The notes under the pieces are model-generated. The model searched no databases. It had not been told where the DNA came from and saw only the letters and a program-made list of their open reading frames with translations. DNA of 64,000 nucleotides, from positions 16,628,707 to 16,692,706 of the forward strand of contig NW_024467121.1 in assembly GCF_017591425.1 (NCBI RefSeq), in the 5' to 3' direction. The position numbers were made by a program, and so were the translations under genes. Numbering within the stretch: the stretch's first letter is position 1; every line of letters begins with the position of its first letter. Source of the DNA: Ochotona curzoniae (lineage: Eukaryota; Chordata; Mammalia; Lagomorpha; Ochotonidae). Positions 48,851-59,198 of this stretch are shown one piece after another.

Positions 48851-49485
48851 TTCTTGGGGGACTCCCCAGCTAGATCATTGGACTCAAATTCCAGTTACCA
48901 GGAAAATCACATTAAAGCACCTTGGAGTGCTCGTATCAGGACTGGGCCTCCTCAGTTGCTGATGACTGTGCAGTGGACAGCATGCCCAGATGCACTTGGT
49001 GGACATGACAGCCAACAGAGAACATCAACTGCCTCATCAAAGGATGAAAAGCAGAACAGGTTGGCCTACTCCCCTGGCCAAGCTTTGCAGCAAGTGTCTG
49101 GGTCTATGAGTGCACACTGAGATGGACTTTATCAGCCAAGACCCCTTGGAAAGGTCTCAACCCTGCTGCAGCAAGGCTGACAATGTTTCAGAACTATCAA
49201 AACTCCTCAAGTAACACTCTTAGGGCATTCTTTCCCACATTGGGGTCTCTGGTATAATCAAAGGACTGTCCACCATCTGCAAATACTGATGTAGTCTGAC
49301 AGCAAGGACCAATCCCTTCTTCTCAGCCTCCAGGAGACCAGGAGAATAAAAAGAAATGAAACATTTGTCACACCTACCTGCCTACATAGTTGGAAGCTTC
49401 CCCACTCTAATGGGAGGCCCACATGAGTATGCATTCCTCTTAACTATATCAACAGTCTTATAAGTAAAATTTTTAAAAATCAAAG

Positions 49486-50172
49486 AAAAAAAGCTTCACT
49501 TGAAGACACACAGTGAGGCTAATGCATGCACTCACTCCTGTCTTTGCATCATTCAAACAAAGTCGTGGCTTCTGTGTGATGCTTTGGTCTCTTCATCAGT
49601 AAAATGGAGACTTTTTTGCAGTACAGGAAAATTCAATATAGGAAAATTGCCTATCATTCTGAAAAACTAGAATTTGAATCAAAAATAGTTTTCCTATTAA
49701 AGCAGTGACCTTTCATCTTCTAGACAACTGAAAGAAACAGTTCCTCTGTGACACAGTGTCAGTAAATCTACTTTTGTGGAGTTAGAGCCAGCAGAAGTGG
49801 CAACATTCTTTATTAGGAGGATTAAATAGCACCGGTTTGTATATTGCTTGTATATTGTCAATTAGATATATTAACATAAAACCTGTGAAGAGACTAGATA
49901 CCTCATCTCTGTGTGATAGGACCATTCAGTCAAAGCAGTATGTTTTTATTTACTGATGATGGCATTTTATTACTTTTGGCATATCCATGATTGTATTTCA
50001 TGACAGTTATTACAACTGTAAATGTCAGTGTACTGCATCTGGTGTGCTATGGGCATTTTATATGACCTTCTGTACCTTGACCTTGGAATTATACATGCTT
50101 GTGAGACTGTCAGGTTACAAAAATGAATGCAAATGGAATGGTGTGTCATTTTGGAGCAGAAACATTTTACTG
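49486..50172. other. unassigned DNA
   Basis: A MIR-like phrase ('TCTTCATCAGTAAAATGGAGAC', about 49589-49610) is too short to call. Otherwise nothing recognised. Confidence 0.4.
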
Positions 50173-50188
50173 CTAGTAAACCACTCTT

Positions 50189-50533
50189 TTTTTTTTTTTT
50201 TTAAGATTTATTTATTTTTTTTTTATTATTTTTTCATTGGAAAGGCGGATATACAGAGAGGAGAGACAGAGAGGAAGATCTTCCGTCCGATGATTCACTC
50301 CCCAAGTGAGCGCAACGGGCCGATGCTATGCCGATCCGAAGCCAGGAGCCTCTTGCGGGTCTCCCACGCGGGTGCAGGTTCCCAAAGCTTTGGGCCGTCC
50401 TCGACTGCTTTCCCAGGCCACAGGCAGGGAGCTGGAAGGGAAGCGGGGCTGCTGGGATTAGAACAGGCGCCCATATGGGATCCCGGGCGTGCAAGGCGAG
50501 GACCTTTAACCACTTGCGCCACCGCGCCGGGCC
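50189..50533 (-). repeat. young full-length CSINE
   Basis: Complete element from a long T-run (tail complement) to the head complement 'CACCGCGCCGGGCC', with many intact CpGs and a perfect 16-bp target-site duplication, CTAGTAAACCACTCTT, at 50173-50188 and 50534-50549. It is the youngest-looking insertion in the window. The 195-codon plus frame 49987-50574 reads through it and is not a gene. Confidence 0.98.
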
Positions 50534-50549
50534 CTAGTAAACCACTCTT

Positions 50550-51488
50550 ACCTCTCTTCCTCCACCATGCCTAGTATGAATAACTACATTAGTTACTTTG
50601 AACCTTAAAAAGGGGGTGATAGTAACCCTGGTACAATTATTCATCCACAGTAAACTACATGGATAAGTAGTTAACTACCACTGATTTAAGGCCCAAAGAT
50701 TGTGGATAAATCAGCTTATCTGATGACTGAATATAAATATGAAACAAGCTTGTCTGTCACTAACACAGTTTCAGTGTCTAAGCATTAAAATTAAAAAGTT
50801 AAGTTCTGCAACATTGGGATGACTTGCATACTTCTTGTCTTCCCACAACACTCTGGTTAGGCGACATATGAAAGAAAATAAACTCAAAATTAGTTTTTCT
50901 CATCCCCAAGTGGAAGGTCAAGCTTTGTAATTGCATTATCAGAAGAAAAATATAAATAATGAGTGTCTCAGAGGACTGTAAATAGATGAAAGATATTTTT
51001 CAAAAACTGTCTATTTTTTCTTGTATCATGACAAATAAAACTTCCAATATTCAAAACCCTATTTTATTTCCAGCACATAAATTATACATTCTAAAGTAAA
51101 ATAAAGTTTCTGTGTATGTGTTACAATATCAGATAAAAGTAATGATATCTTTCATCTTACTAAGAAATTATGTTTGGAATATCCTATTTTAAATTATAAA
51201 CTATCTGTTAAACTTAAAATTCTCATTGATGAACTCTCACTCATGTTTCATAAATGTAGGCAGTTCCCTCCTGACCACCTGAAATGCTGCACTATGAATG
51301 GCCATTTACTGTGCCACAAACATTAACACATGATGAGCAAAAGGGACATAGTCATTGCAAATGAAAGCTCCATGTCTGCTGTCTATGCTCCATGTTATTC
51401 TGCTATTACAGACATTATTTACAAATTATTTTCTTCCATTCTGTAGCTTGTCTACCCACTTTACTGTCAGCTTAATTTGCTTCACAGT
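50550..51488. other. unassigned AT-rich DNA
   Basis: Nothing recognised. Confidence 0.5.
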
Positions 51489-51500
51489 AGCTTTTTTATT

Positions 51501-51820
51501 AAAAAATTAATATTTTCTTTGGAAAGGCAGATTTACAAAGAGAAGAGACAAAAAGAAAGATCTTCCATTTGTTGATTCACTCCCCAAATGGCCAAAATGG
51601 CTGGAGCTGAAATGGTGGGAAGCTAGAAGCCAGAAGCTTCCAGTTCTCCAACACAGTAGGATGGTCTCAAAGCTTTGGCCGTTCTATACTGTTATGCCAG
51701 GCCACAGCAAGGAGCTGGAGTGGAAATGGAACAACCAGGACACAAACTGGAGCCCATAGGGGTTCCTGACACTTAGAGGTGAATGATTAGCCAATTGAGT
51801 CACCACATTGAATCTGACAA
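51501..51820 (-). repeat. CSINE, minus strand
   Basis: Flanked by the 12-bp duplication AGCTTTTTTATT at 51489-51500 and 51821-51832. CpGs are mostly lost compared with the copy at 50189, so it is older despite the intact duplication. Confidence 0.95.
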
Positions 51821-52002
51821 AGCTTTTTTATTTATACAACCCTATATTTCCTGTTCTTTGTAGATAAGATCTGAAATAGTCATTGCCTACACCAATGTCA
51901 TGGCCATTCCACTATGCTTTTTGTAGTTATTTCATGCATCATATTTAAATTTTTAATGAATTTTAGTTAAGTTTTGTGTCTGATAAAAGATGAAGATCTA
52001 GA

Positions 52003-52138
52003 GGCTTATTCTGATAGCTCAATGGCTAAATGTTAACTTGCAAGCACCAGGATCCCTTATGGGCACTAGTTCATGTCCCAGCTGCTCCACTTCCCATTCA
52101 GCTCCCTGCTTATGGCCTGGGAAAGCAGTAGAGGATTC
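52003..52138 (+). repeat. CSINE 5' half, 3'-truncated
   Basis: Head 'AGGCTTATTCTGATAGCTCAATGGC' to 'GGCCTGGGAAAGCAGTAGAGG', then stops abruptly with no tail. It is followed by minus-strand L1 sequence. Confidence 0.85.
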
Positions 52139-52154
52139 TTTGTGTCTAATTCTC

Positions 52155-52325
52155 TGCTAGGACCATTGCTACTGCTACATACAACTTTGTAATATATTTG
52201 GAAGTAAGAAGTCTAAAACCTCCAACTTTTCTTTTGTGCTCTATTGTTCTGCTTGTTTGGTGGTCATTTTAGTTTCAAATGAATTGAATTTTGGGATTGA
52301 GAACGTAATAATATGTTCTGATTCC
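52155..52325 (-). mobile_element. L1 ORF2 fragment, minus strand
   Basis: 'TACAACTTTGTAATATATTTGGAAG', 'CTAAAACCTCCAACTTTTCTTTTG' and 'GAATTTTGGGATTGAGA' match antisense ORF2. The same L1 region recurs at about 53690-53830, so this piece is not part of the following element in simple order. Confidence 0.6.
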
Positions 52326-52407
52326 TTGATTTTAAATAATTTCTTTATTGTTAATGTTAATATTTAACAATTTCCAAAGTTTCCCTGTATTTACTTCATA
52401 TGTAAAT

Positions 52408-52438
52408 ATTATATATATATATACATATATATATATAA
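52408..52438. repeat. (AT)n low-complexity tract
   Basis: AT dinucleotide run with one ATAC interruption. Confidence 0.9.
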
Positions 52439-52639
52439 CTTTTGTTAAAACATGAATATGTTTGTAATAAAAAGTGAGATCTAGGAAAATAATGTTAGAA
52501 TGGAGAAAAAGGATGTATTATTATGTATATAATATAATTCATTGAAGAAATACTTATAGTTATAAACCAAATAATATATCCACATATCTTTACATTCTTT
52601 ATATACGTTAACTTCCAAATATAATGATTTGCCTTTCTT

Positions 52640-54850
52640 GGTGTAGCTTATTTCACCTAACATATTAATCTTTAGTTCCATCCACTTTATTATAAACATT
52701 GATTGCATTCTTTTTTGTAACTGAATGATAGTCTATTGTGTATATATACCACTTTTTCTTTATCCAGTCAACAACTGATGAACATCTGAGTTGATGCCAT
52801 TATCTTTGCTGTTGTGAATTGGGATGTTATAAAGCATGATTGTGCAAATGTATCTTTCTCATTTTGATTCCACTCGCTTTGGATAAATTCCTAGATGTGG
52901 AATAGTTGAGTCATATGATAAGTTTATCTTTGTTTTTTTGAGAACTCATCATGCTGTTTTCCAGAATAGTTGCACTAATTGGCATTCCCATCAACAGTGT
53001 GTTAGGATACTTTCTCTACAAACATTACCAGCATTTGTTAATTTCTGTTGTTATTATTTTGGATAATTGTCATTCTCACCAGAGTAAGATGGTGTCTCGT
53101 GATGATTTTTATTTGCTTTGCTCTAAGAGCCTGTGATTCTGAGCATTTTTATATGTCTGTTTGCAATTTGTATTTCTTAATTTGAAAAATATTTATTCAT
53201 ATTCTTTCCCAATTTCTTAACTGGGTTGTTTGTTTTGTGGTTGTTTATTGAGCTCCTTGTGAGTTCTGGTTACTAATCATTTATTAAATGCATAGTTTGC
53301 AAGTAATTTACCCCATTCTATTGGTTGTTCCTCCACTTTGCTAAGTGCTTGCTGCGCAAAAACTCCTTTGCTTGCTAAAATTCCACTTGTCAATGTTTAC
53401 TTTTGGATCTGATGCAGAAAGTCTTTTTTTAGGTCTAGAGTAAGCACTGCAAAGTGGTGGTCTATGCAATGACTAGTAGCTTGATAGTTTCAGGTCTTAA
53501 GTTTAAATCCTTCGTGCATTTTGAGTTGACTTTTATAGCATGTAAGTCGGGGATATGTTTCAAAGTTCTACATATGGAAATCCAGTTATCTCAATATCAT
53601 TCATAGAGAGACTATCCTTTCTTCAGGGAATGTTTTTAACACATTTATCAAGTGTTGGTTATAAATAAATATTTATTTTGGGGCTTTTGTTTCAATTGTC
53701 TACATGTCTCCATTTTAGGGAAGCATTATGATTTTGATGGTGATATCACCAAAATTTGATATTCTGATGCTTCTTACTTTGGTTTTGTTGTTTTCAATTA
53801 CTTAGGTCATTCTTTTGTGTCTTTTTAAAATTTATATATTTTATTGTAAAGGCAGATTTACAGAGAGAAGGATCTTCCATCCACTGCTTCACTCCCAATA
53901 TGGACAAAACAGAGAGAACTGAACCAGTCTGAAGCCAGGAGCCAGAAGCTTCCTCTGGGTCTTCCATACGGGTGCAAAATCCCATGGCTTTGGACCATCT
54001 TTTACTGCTTTCCCAGGATATAAGCAGGGATTTGGATGGGAAGTGGAGCATCTGGGACATAAACCAGTGCCCAAATGGGATCCCAAGTATTCAAGGCAAA
54101 GATATAGCCATTAGGCTATCATGCCAGACCCATTCTTTTGTGTTTCCATGTGAATGTTAGGACTGTCACATCTGTGACAATCATTCTTTATATGCTGTGA
54201 GAAGTGTCCTTAGAATTTTGGTTTGAAAGGCATTGAATCTGTCACTAGCTTTGTGTGATATGGAAATTTTGATAATAGTTCTTCCAATGTATGAACAAGG
54301 AAGATTTTCTCATTTCACATTTTGCTTTAGCACTCTTTCACATCTGTTGTAGGCTATGTAGCTGCTGTGGGGGGAATAGATTGTAAAAGTGCTTTCTAAG
54401 CCTGAACTCTGTTGATCTGTAGGATTGCTATTGAATTTTGGGGGTTGATTTTACATCCTGAAAACATGCTGAATTCGCCTATCACTCCCAAGAGTCTCTT
54501 AGCAGAGTCTTCATTCTCTGGAATGAAGAATTGCATCACCAGAAAACAAGGATAATTTGACTTCCTTCATTTCCAGTGTTTGCTCCCTTCCTTCTTTTCA
54601 TTTTTCCTTCCTTCCATCCTTCCTTCCTTTCTTTTGCCTAATGGCTTAGACTAAAACTGCCAGAAGTGTATTAAATAAAAGTGGTGAGAATAGCATGCTT
54701 GTCAGCTCCTGAATCAGTGGAAATGTTTCCAGGTTTTCCCCAATTCAATGTGATATTGACTACGGGCTTGACATATATTACCTAAGTGCATGGAGATACA
54801 TTTCTTCTATATTCAGTTTGCAACAAATAATAACTTTGAACAAGCTAAAA
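52640..54850 (-). mobile_element. old L1 ORF2, minus strand
   Basis: Long collinear antisense ORF2: 'TTTATCCAGTCAACAACTGATGAACATCTG' (52760), 'TTGCACTAATTGGCATTCCCATCAACAGTG' (52970), 'TCTCACCAGAGTAAGATGGTG' (53075), 'CATTTTGAGTTGACTTTTATAGC' (53518), 'CTTCCAATGTATGAACAAGG' (54282) and 'CTTGTCAGCTCCTGAATCAG' (54699). Interrupted by a CSINE at 53821-54130. A (CTTC)n tract lies at about 54585-54640. Many stops. Confidence 0.88.
53821..54130 (-). repeat. CSINE inserted in the old L1
   Basis: Flanked by a perfect 13-bp duplication, CATTCTTTTGTGT, at 53808-53820 and 54131-54143. L1 text is continuous when it is removed. Confidence 0.96.
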
Positions 54851-54864
54851 GTGGGGAGACCCAT

Positions 54865-54979
54865 GGGCCTGGCGGCATGGCCTAGTGGCTAAAGTCCTCA
54901 CCTTGAACGCCTGGGATCCCATATGGGCGACGGTTCTAATCCCGGCAGCTCCACTTCCCATCCAGCTCCCTGCTTGTGG
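54865..54979 (+). repeat. CSINE 5' half, 3'-truncated
   Basis: Well-preserved head ('GGGCCTGGCGGCATGGCCTA', 'GGTTCTAATCCCGGCAGCTCC') that stops at 'CCCTGCTTGTGG' with no tail. The break falls close to that of the copy at 52003-52138. Confidence 0.92.
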
Positions 54980-55009
54980 TGTTATCACCCCACTAGTCAT
55001 TGGACACAC

Positions 55010-55349
55010 TTTTTTTTTTTAAAAAAAGATTTATTTATTTTTAATTGGAAAAGCGGGTATACAGAGAGGAGGAGAGACAGAGAGGAAAATCTTCCGCCTG
55101 ATGATTCACTTCCCAAGCGGCCGCAATGGCTGGAGCTGAGCCAATTTGAAGCGAGGAGTCAGGAATTCTTCCAGGTCTCCCATGTGGGTGCAGGATACCA
55201 AGGCTTTGGGCCATCCTTGACTGCTTTTCCAGGCCACAAGCAGGGAGCTGGATGGCAAACAGGACCACCGGGATTAGAACCGCGCCCATATGAGATCCTG
55301 GGTGCGTGAAAGGCGAGGACTTTAACCACTACACTATCGTGCTGGGCCC
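55010..55349 (-). repeat. CSINE, minus strand, fairly young
   Basis: Complete from the T/A-rich tail to 'ATCGTGCTGGGCC', with several CpGs retained. A flanking duplication of about 9 bp (TGGACACA-type) lies at 55001-55009 and 55350-55358. Its head region is an inverted repeat of the half element 30 bp upstream. Confidence 0.94.
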
Positions 55350-55359
55350 TGGACACATT

Positions 55360-56033
55360 TTTGATTGTGGTGATCAGAGCTGTCCTTTTCCCCTAAGTTG
55401 ATATGTGGGTACTCTGTCACCCACTATCACTCCAAGCTGAGCCTGCAGTGTGGTCCACCAGGTTTCACCTCACACAATGTTGTCAGTGACAATGACTGCA
55501 GGGGTCTTCTCCCCTAAACTCCAAAAACTCAGCAAGAATAGAAACATACATGGTCATCCTCTAAACATCTCAGTAAGAGTACCACTTGTTATAAAGGGAG
55601 ATGGACGCTAACCCCAGATTGAGAATTGGATAGCAATACCCTAATACTTATTGAGGGTTTCTGCAAAGTCAGGCGCTTGTATATTTTATCAGTGCCAAAG
55701 GAGAAGGCATTGGGCTTTCTTATCAACTTGCCAAGCATAAAGCAAAAAAAGGAGAGAGTGAGCTAATGTGCAAAGGCTATCAGTCAATCAATAAAAAAAT
55801 ACATAATCAAACTTTTCTTTTATACATATTAGCTGTTAGCATGAAAAGGAAGCTTCTTGAAAGCATTCTGAGCACGTGTAGGTAAAACAATTGATTAATA
55901 AAATAAAGTTACATTGGAATACAACAGAGAGTTTAAAATTTTGGGAAATCCATACTGATATAAACGTGTAAATAACAAATTAAATTGAGGAATCAAATCT
56001 CTCTTGTAGCTTGCAGTGTTGTCACACATCATG
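55360..56033. other. unassigned DNA
   Basis: The 55380-55530 part is GC-richer and may be an unrecognised repeat. No gene seen. Confidence 0.4.
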
Positions 56034-56335
56034 TTAAGCTGCCGCCTGAAATGCCAGCATCCCGTATGAGTGCTGGATTAAAGTCTTGGCTGCTTCTCTT
56101 CTATTTCATCTCCTTGAGATACCTTGTGTCTGGAAAGGCAGTAGAAAGTGACCCAATTGGTTGACCCTTGACTCCAATGTGGAAGATCCAAATGGAATTC
56201 CGTGTTCCTGACTCAGGCCTGGCCCAGCCCTGGCTGAAGCAGCCATTTGGGAAGTGAGCCTGTAAATGAAAGATCTCTGTCTCTCTCTCAACCTCTCTCA
56301 ACCTCTCTGTAAGCTTGCATAGTTTGTAAAGCCCT
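56034..56335 (+). repeat. old CSINE, plus strand
   Basis: 'AGCTGCCGCCTGAAATGCCAGCATCCCGTATGAG', '..GAGTGCTGG', '..GTTCCTGACTCAGGCCTGGCCCAGCCCTGGC' and 'GGGAAGTGAGCC' show the older lagomorph SINE. The CT-rich end is present but the tail is eroded. Confidence 0.8.
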
Positions 56336-56786
56336 GTTTTTCAAATTACAAAAGAGAAAAAAACTCCATGCAAATAATTACAAAAAAATTATATAAATAC
56401 TTTGCATTCATCTGTAATAATAAAAGTATCTTCCCCTTTAGGTGTGGACTGTGTGCTCTGCTTTGCTCCATAGTAAAGAATTAGAGAAAACATAGTGAAG
56501 AATTAGAGAAACACAAATTATTTTAGGTGGAAAAATATAACAAACACTACCTCAAGCAAGTGATTAAAGTCAGTATCAACACTAACAAATCATTCTGATA
56601 GAATGTACCCTTGGTACGCTACGATGAAGGTAGTACTGCACCTTCATAAAGGAAAACATATTAAAGGTAGAAAGGCACATTAAAAATGTAACAAAACCCA
56701 TAACCCCAGTCAATTCATGAAAATAATATTGGTAGAGTAGTATTCTGCAACACACTGAACTAGAACTTCTCAAAACTGTCAATTGA
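56336..56786. other. unassigned AT-rich DNA
   Basis: Nothing recognised. Confidence 0.45.
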
Positions 56787-56985
56787 GGCTGGTACTGTGG
56801 CACATCCTGAACCCTGTAGCACTGGTACCCCGTGTTTACTCATATCCCGACTGCTCCACATCTGACCCATCTCTCTGCTTGAGGCGTAAGTCCTGGGAGA
56901 CCCAGAAAAAAATCCTGGCTCACAGCTTCAGATCTGCTCAGCTCAGCTCTGGCTGTTGCAGTCCTCTGGATAGTGAACTAGCAAA
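56787..56985 (+). repeat. CSINE head fused to composite repeat copy 3
   Basis: 'GGCTGGTACTGTGGCACATCC', '..GGGAGACCCAGAAAAAAATCC', '..GCTCAGCTCTGGCTGTTGCAG' show a diverged CSINE that stops near 'GATAGTGAACTAGCAAATAGG', before the CT-rich end and tail. VNTR-type sequence follows directly. Confidence 0.7.
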
Positions 56986-57840
56986 TAGGAGCCCAACTGC
57001 AGCTCCACTGGTGTATGTGAGGACCGAGTGTCGTGTGCAGGATCAGGCTGGCCTACATCACCTATTGGTTTCTGTAGAAGATAGGGCTGGAGACAGAACT
57101 GACCCAGCAGTTATAGCCACCAGCATGTGCATAAGCTGACAGGGGTGATAGACAGTGCTGGACCTGTACTGGCAAGCTTATACAAGTGTAAAGGCTGGGA
57201 TCACCTCAGAAGGAATCCCTCCAACTGAATGGCTGGACTCAGAACCCAACTATAGAGAGAACTTCAGGTTCTGTGGTATGGGTATGGAGTGCTGGTGTCA
57301 GAGCTGGACCTCCTCAGTGGCTTACACAGAGCGATGAACAGCATATGCAGGTGCACATGGAGGATATGGCTGTACATTTGAACCTTAGAGGACACCTAGT
57401 ACGATAACGGAGGATGGAAGACAGAACAAATTGGTCAAGTGTTGGCAGTGAATACCTGGGCAAATAGAGACTCTACGGTGGACTATATCAACCAGTGGAT
57501 TCTGGAGAGATTTCATTGTGTTTGGAGTGACAAGTAAAGCAGTAATTCAGGACTGATGAATTATCAAAACCACTTGAACATGACCCTTGGAGCATGTCCC
57601 ACTTTGGGGACCCTGGGATTGCATTTAGTTGCCATTCCCCCATCCCAGGTGGCAGAGGTGGTTGGGAGGTTGTGTGTGGCTTCTCCACTATCTCCTGCTT
57701 TTCCCCAGATACAGGAAGGGGAAAAAGAGATCGTGGAAATAATGGTGTCATTCACTTTCTTGTAGCCCTTGACTCTTTGCATCATTAACACCAATGTAAA
57801 AATCATAAAAAATTATATTTTGATAACTGTATCTTAAAAA
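56986..57840 (+). mobile_element. composite VNTR repeat, copy 3
   Basis: Core of only about four monomers (56986-57225: 'GCCTACATCACCTATTGG', 'TTATAGCCACCAGCATGTGC'), then the shared 3' module ('GACTCAGAACCCAACTATAG', 'GGAGTGCTGGTGTCAGAGC', 'GCACATGGAGGATATGGC', 'CTCTACGGTGGACTATATCAACC'). It ends around 'CACCAATGTAAAAATCATAAAAAATT'. The 5' module of copies 1 and 2 is absent. Overlapping frames at 57488-57806 are repeat artefacts. Confidence 0.6.
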
Positions 57841-58888
57841 ATCAAAAAGTTATTCAAACAAACAACAGCAACAAAAACACTACCACAGATAATTCTCCCA
57901 CTGGAATTTCAGTCTACTCAGGAATGTCAAGAGGAGGAAAATAGATAAATGGGTGTGTAAATACATACTGTAGTTTTTATTGACTTTTTAAAACAAAGAA
58001 ATAACCAAGAAGAGATTGCATGCATAAGAAAGGACTCCTTTATGCTTCTGGTTAAAGGTAAATGTTTGCAAACACTCAATGAAACCTTGGTTTCTATAAA
58101 ATGCATTCGTTGAATGATGAGGGTAAAAGTACTCCCTCTCTCTTTTGCAAGTTGTCTCACACAATTTCTGTGTATGTGTATGTGTGTCTGTCCCTCTTGT
58201 TGTCAATCTTTCAAGCAAGTAATGAAAAAAAGGAAACTCAACCTGTGACTCTAGCATATATTTTTGAGGTCTAATCTTTTCAAATTACAGGAGGCAGCTT
58301 TGTCAGAATAAGAACATCTGCATTTGACTCCAATACTTTCATTTTTTCTGATCCTAATTCCCTTCTCAGTCTTGTGTATGGCTCCCTCCACCTTGTGACC
58401 AATAAGACATTTAAATTAACCAGTGCAGTGTAGGGTGCAACAATTTGTTCATTCCACTTCAGGGACTAAACCATTCATGGTTATCCTCACAGACTGAATG
58501 TGTGGAGTGCTTTGCTACTGAAACTAGGTCATCCTGTAGTGCTATGATTTTCTGTTGAAAAAATAGATTATCATCCAAAACTGAGCGTAGCCCTGTCCTA
58601 ATGTTCTCCCTCAGAAGCGAGTTCCTCGCCAAGTGTCAGCATTAACTGCATTTCAATTGCCTACTCTTTGTATTCAGTGTTGCAGCAAGATGATATAAAT
58701 AAAAATAAATAAAAGCGCTCTTGTGTAGCCTCTCATAAAAGTATTATGTCTAGTCAATTTCTGGAGGTGTTAAAACAGTTCCAGAGCCACAAGAACATCA
58801 TGCACATCCTTTACTTGAGCACTTGAGCACCACATTTAAGGAGAATGAAGGAAAGCTCCAGGGAATAAGAAAATTTAATCAAATACCT
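57841..58888. other. unassigned DNA
   Basis: Nothing recognised beyond a degenerate (TG)n near 58170-58188. Confidence 0.45.
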
Positions 58889-59198
58889 TGGGCCAGTGTT
58901 GTGGTTCCTCAGATTAAGGTGCCTCTTCCAACATCAGTATCTCTTATAAAAGCATCAGTCCAGGTCCTAGCTGTTCTACTTTCAATCCAGCTCCTTGCTA
59001 ATATGCCTGAGGGAGCAGCAGAGGATGGCCAAATGCTTGAATCCCTACCACCCCATAGGAGACTCAAAGGAATTCTGGGTTCCAGGCTTTAGGTTGGGCC
59101 TTTGTGTTCATCTGGGGAGTGAATCAGCAGAGAGAGAAACAGATGGATGATAAAGATCTCACTCCCCCATTCTGACTTTCAAATAATTTTTTTAAAAT
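58889..59198 (+). repeat. old CSINE, plus strand
   Basis: 'TTGGGCCAGTGTTGTGGTTCCTCAGATTAAG', '..AGTCCAGGTCCTAGCTGTTCTACTTTCAATCCAGCTCC', ending 'CTGACTTTCAAATAATTTTTTTAAA'. AAATACC occurs at both ends, a possible short target-site duplication. Confidence 0.88.

Larger units (their letters stand above)
46128..49485 (+). mobile_element. composite VNTR repeat, copy 2 (longest)
   Basis: The 5' module (46128-46342) aligns by eye with 9575-9812: 'TGCCTAGGTTTCCTTGTGC', 'GCTGGGAGAAAAGAAGCCA', 'GGCATTCTGGGCCTGGTTAATGCCAA' (in parts) and a T-rich end. The core (about 46343-48850) is roughly 2.5 kb of G-rich degenerate tandem monomers. The 3' module (about 48850-49485) starts 'CTTGGGGGACTCCCCAGC' and continues 'ATTCCAGTTACCAGGAAAATC', 'GCAGTGGACAGCATGCCCAGATGC', 'GGGTCTATGAGTGCACACTGAG', ending 'CAGTCTTATAAGTAAAATTTTT' plus A-rich sequence. 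Overlapping frames on both strands are by-products of the repeat. Class unknown. Confidence 0.65.

Noticed and set aside
49987..50574. Longest open frame in the window (195 codons, plus)
   Set aside because: Most of it reads antisense through a young CSINE; no domain, no splice or conservation evidence.
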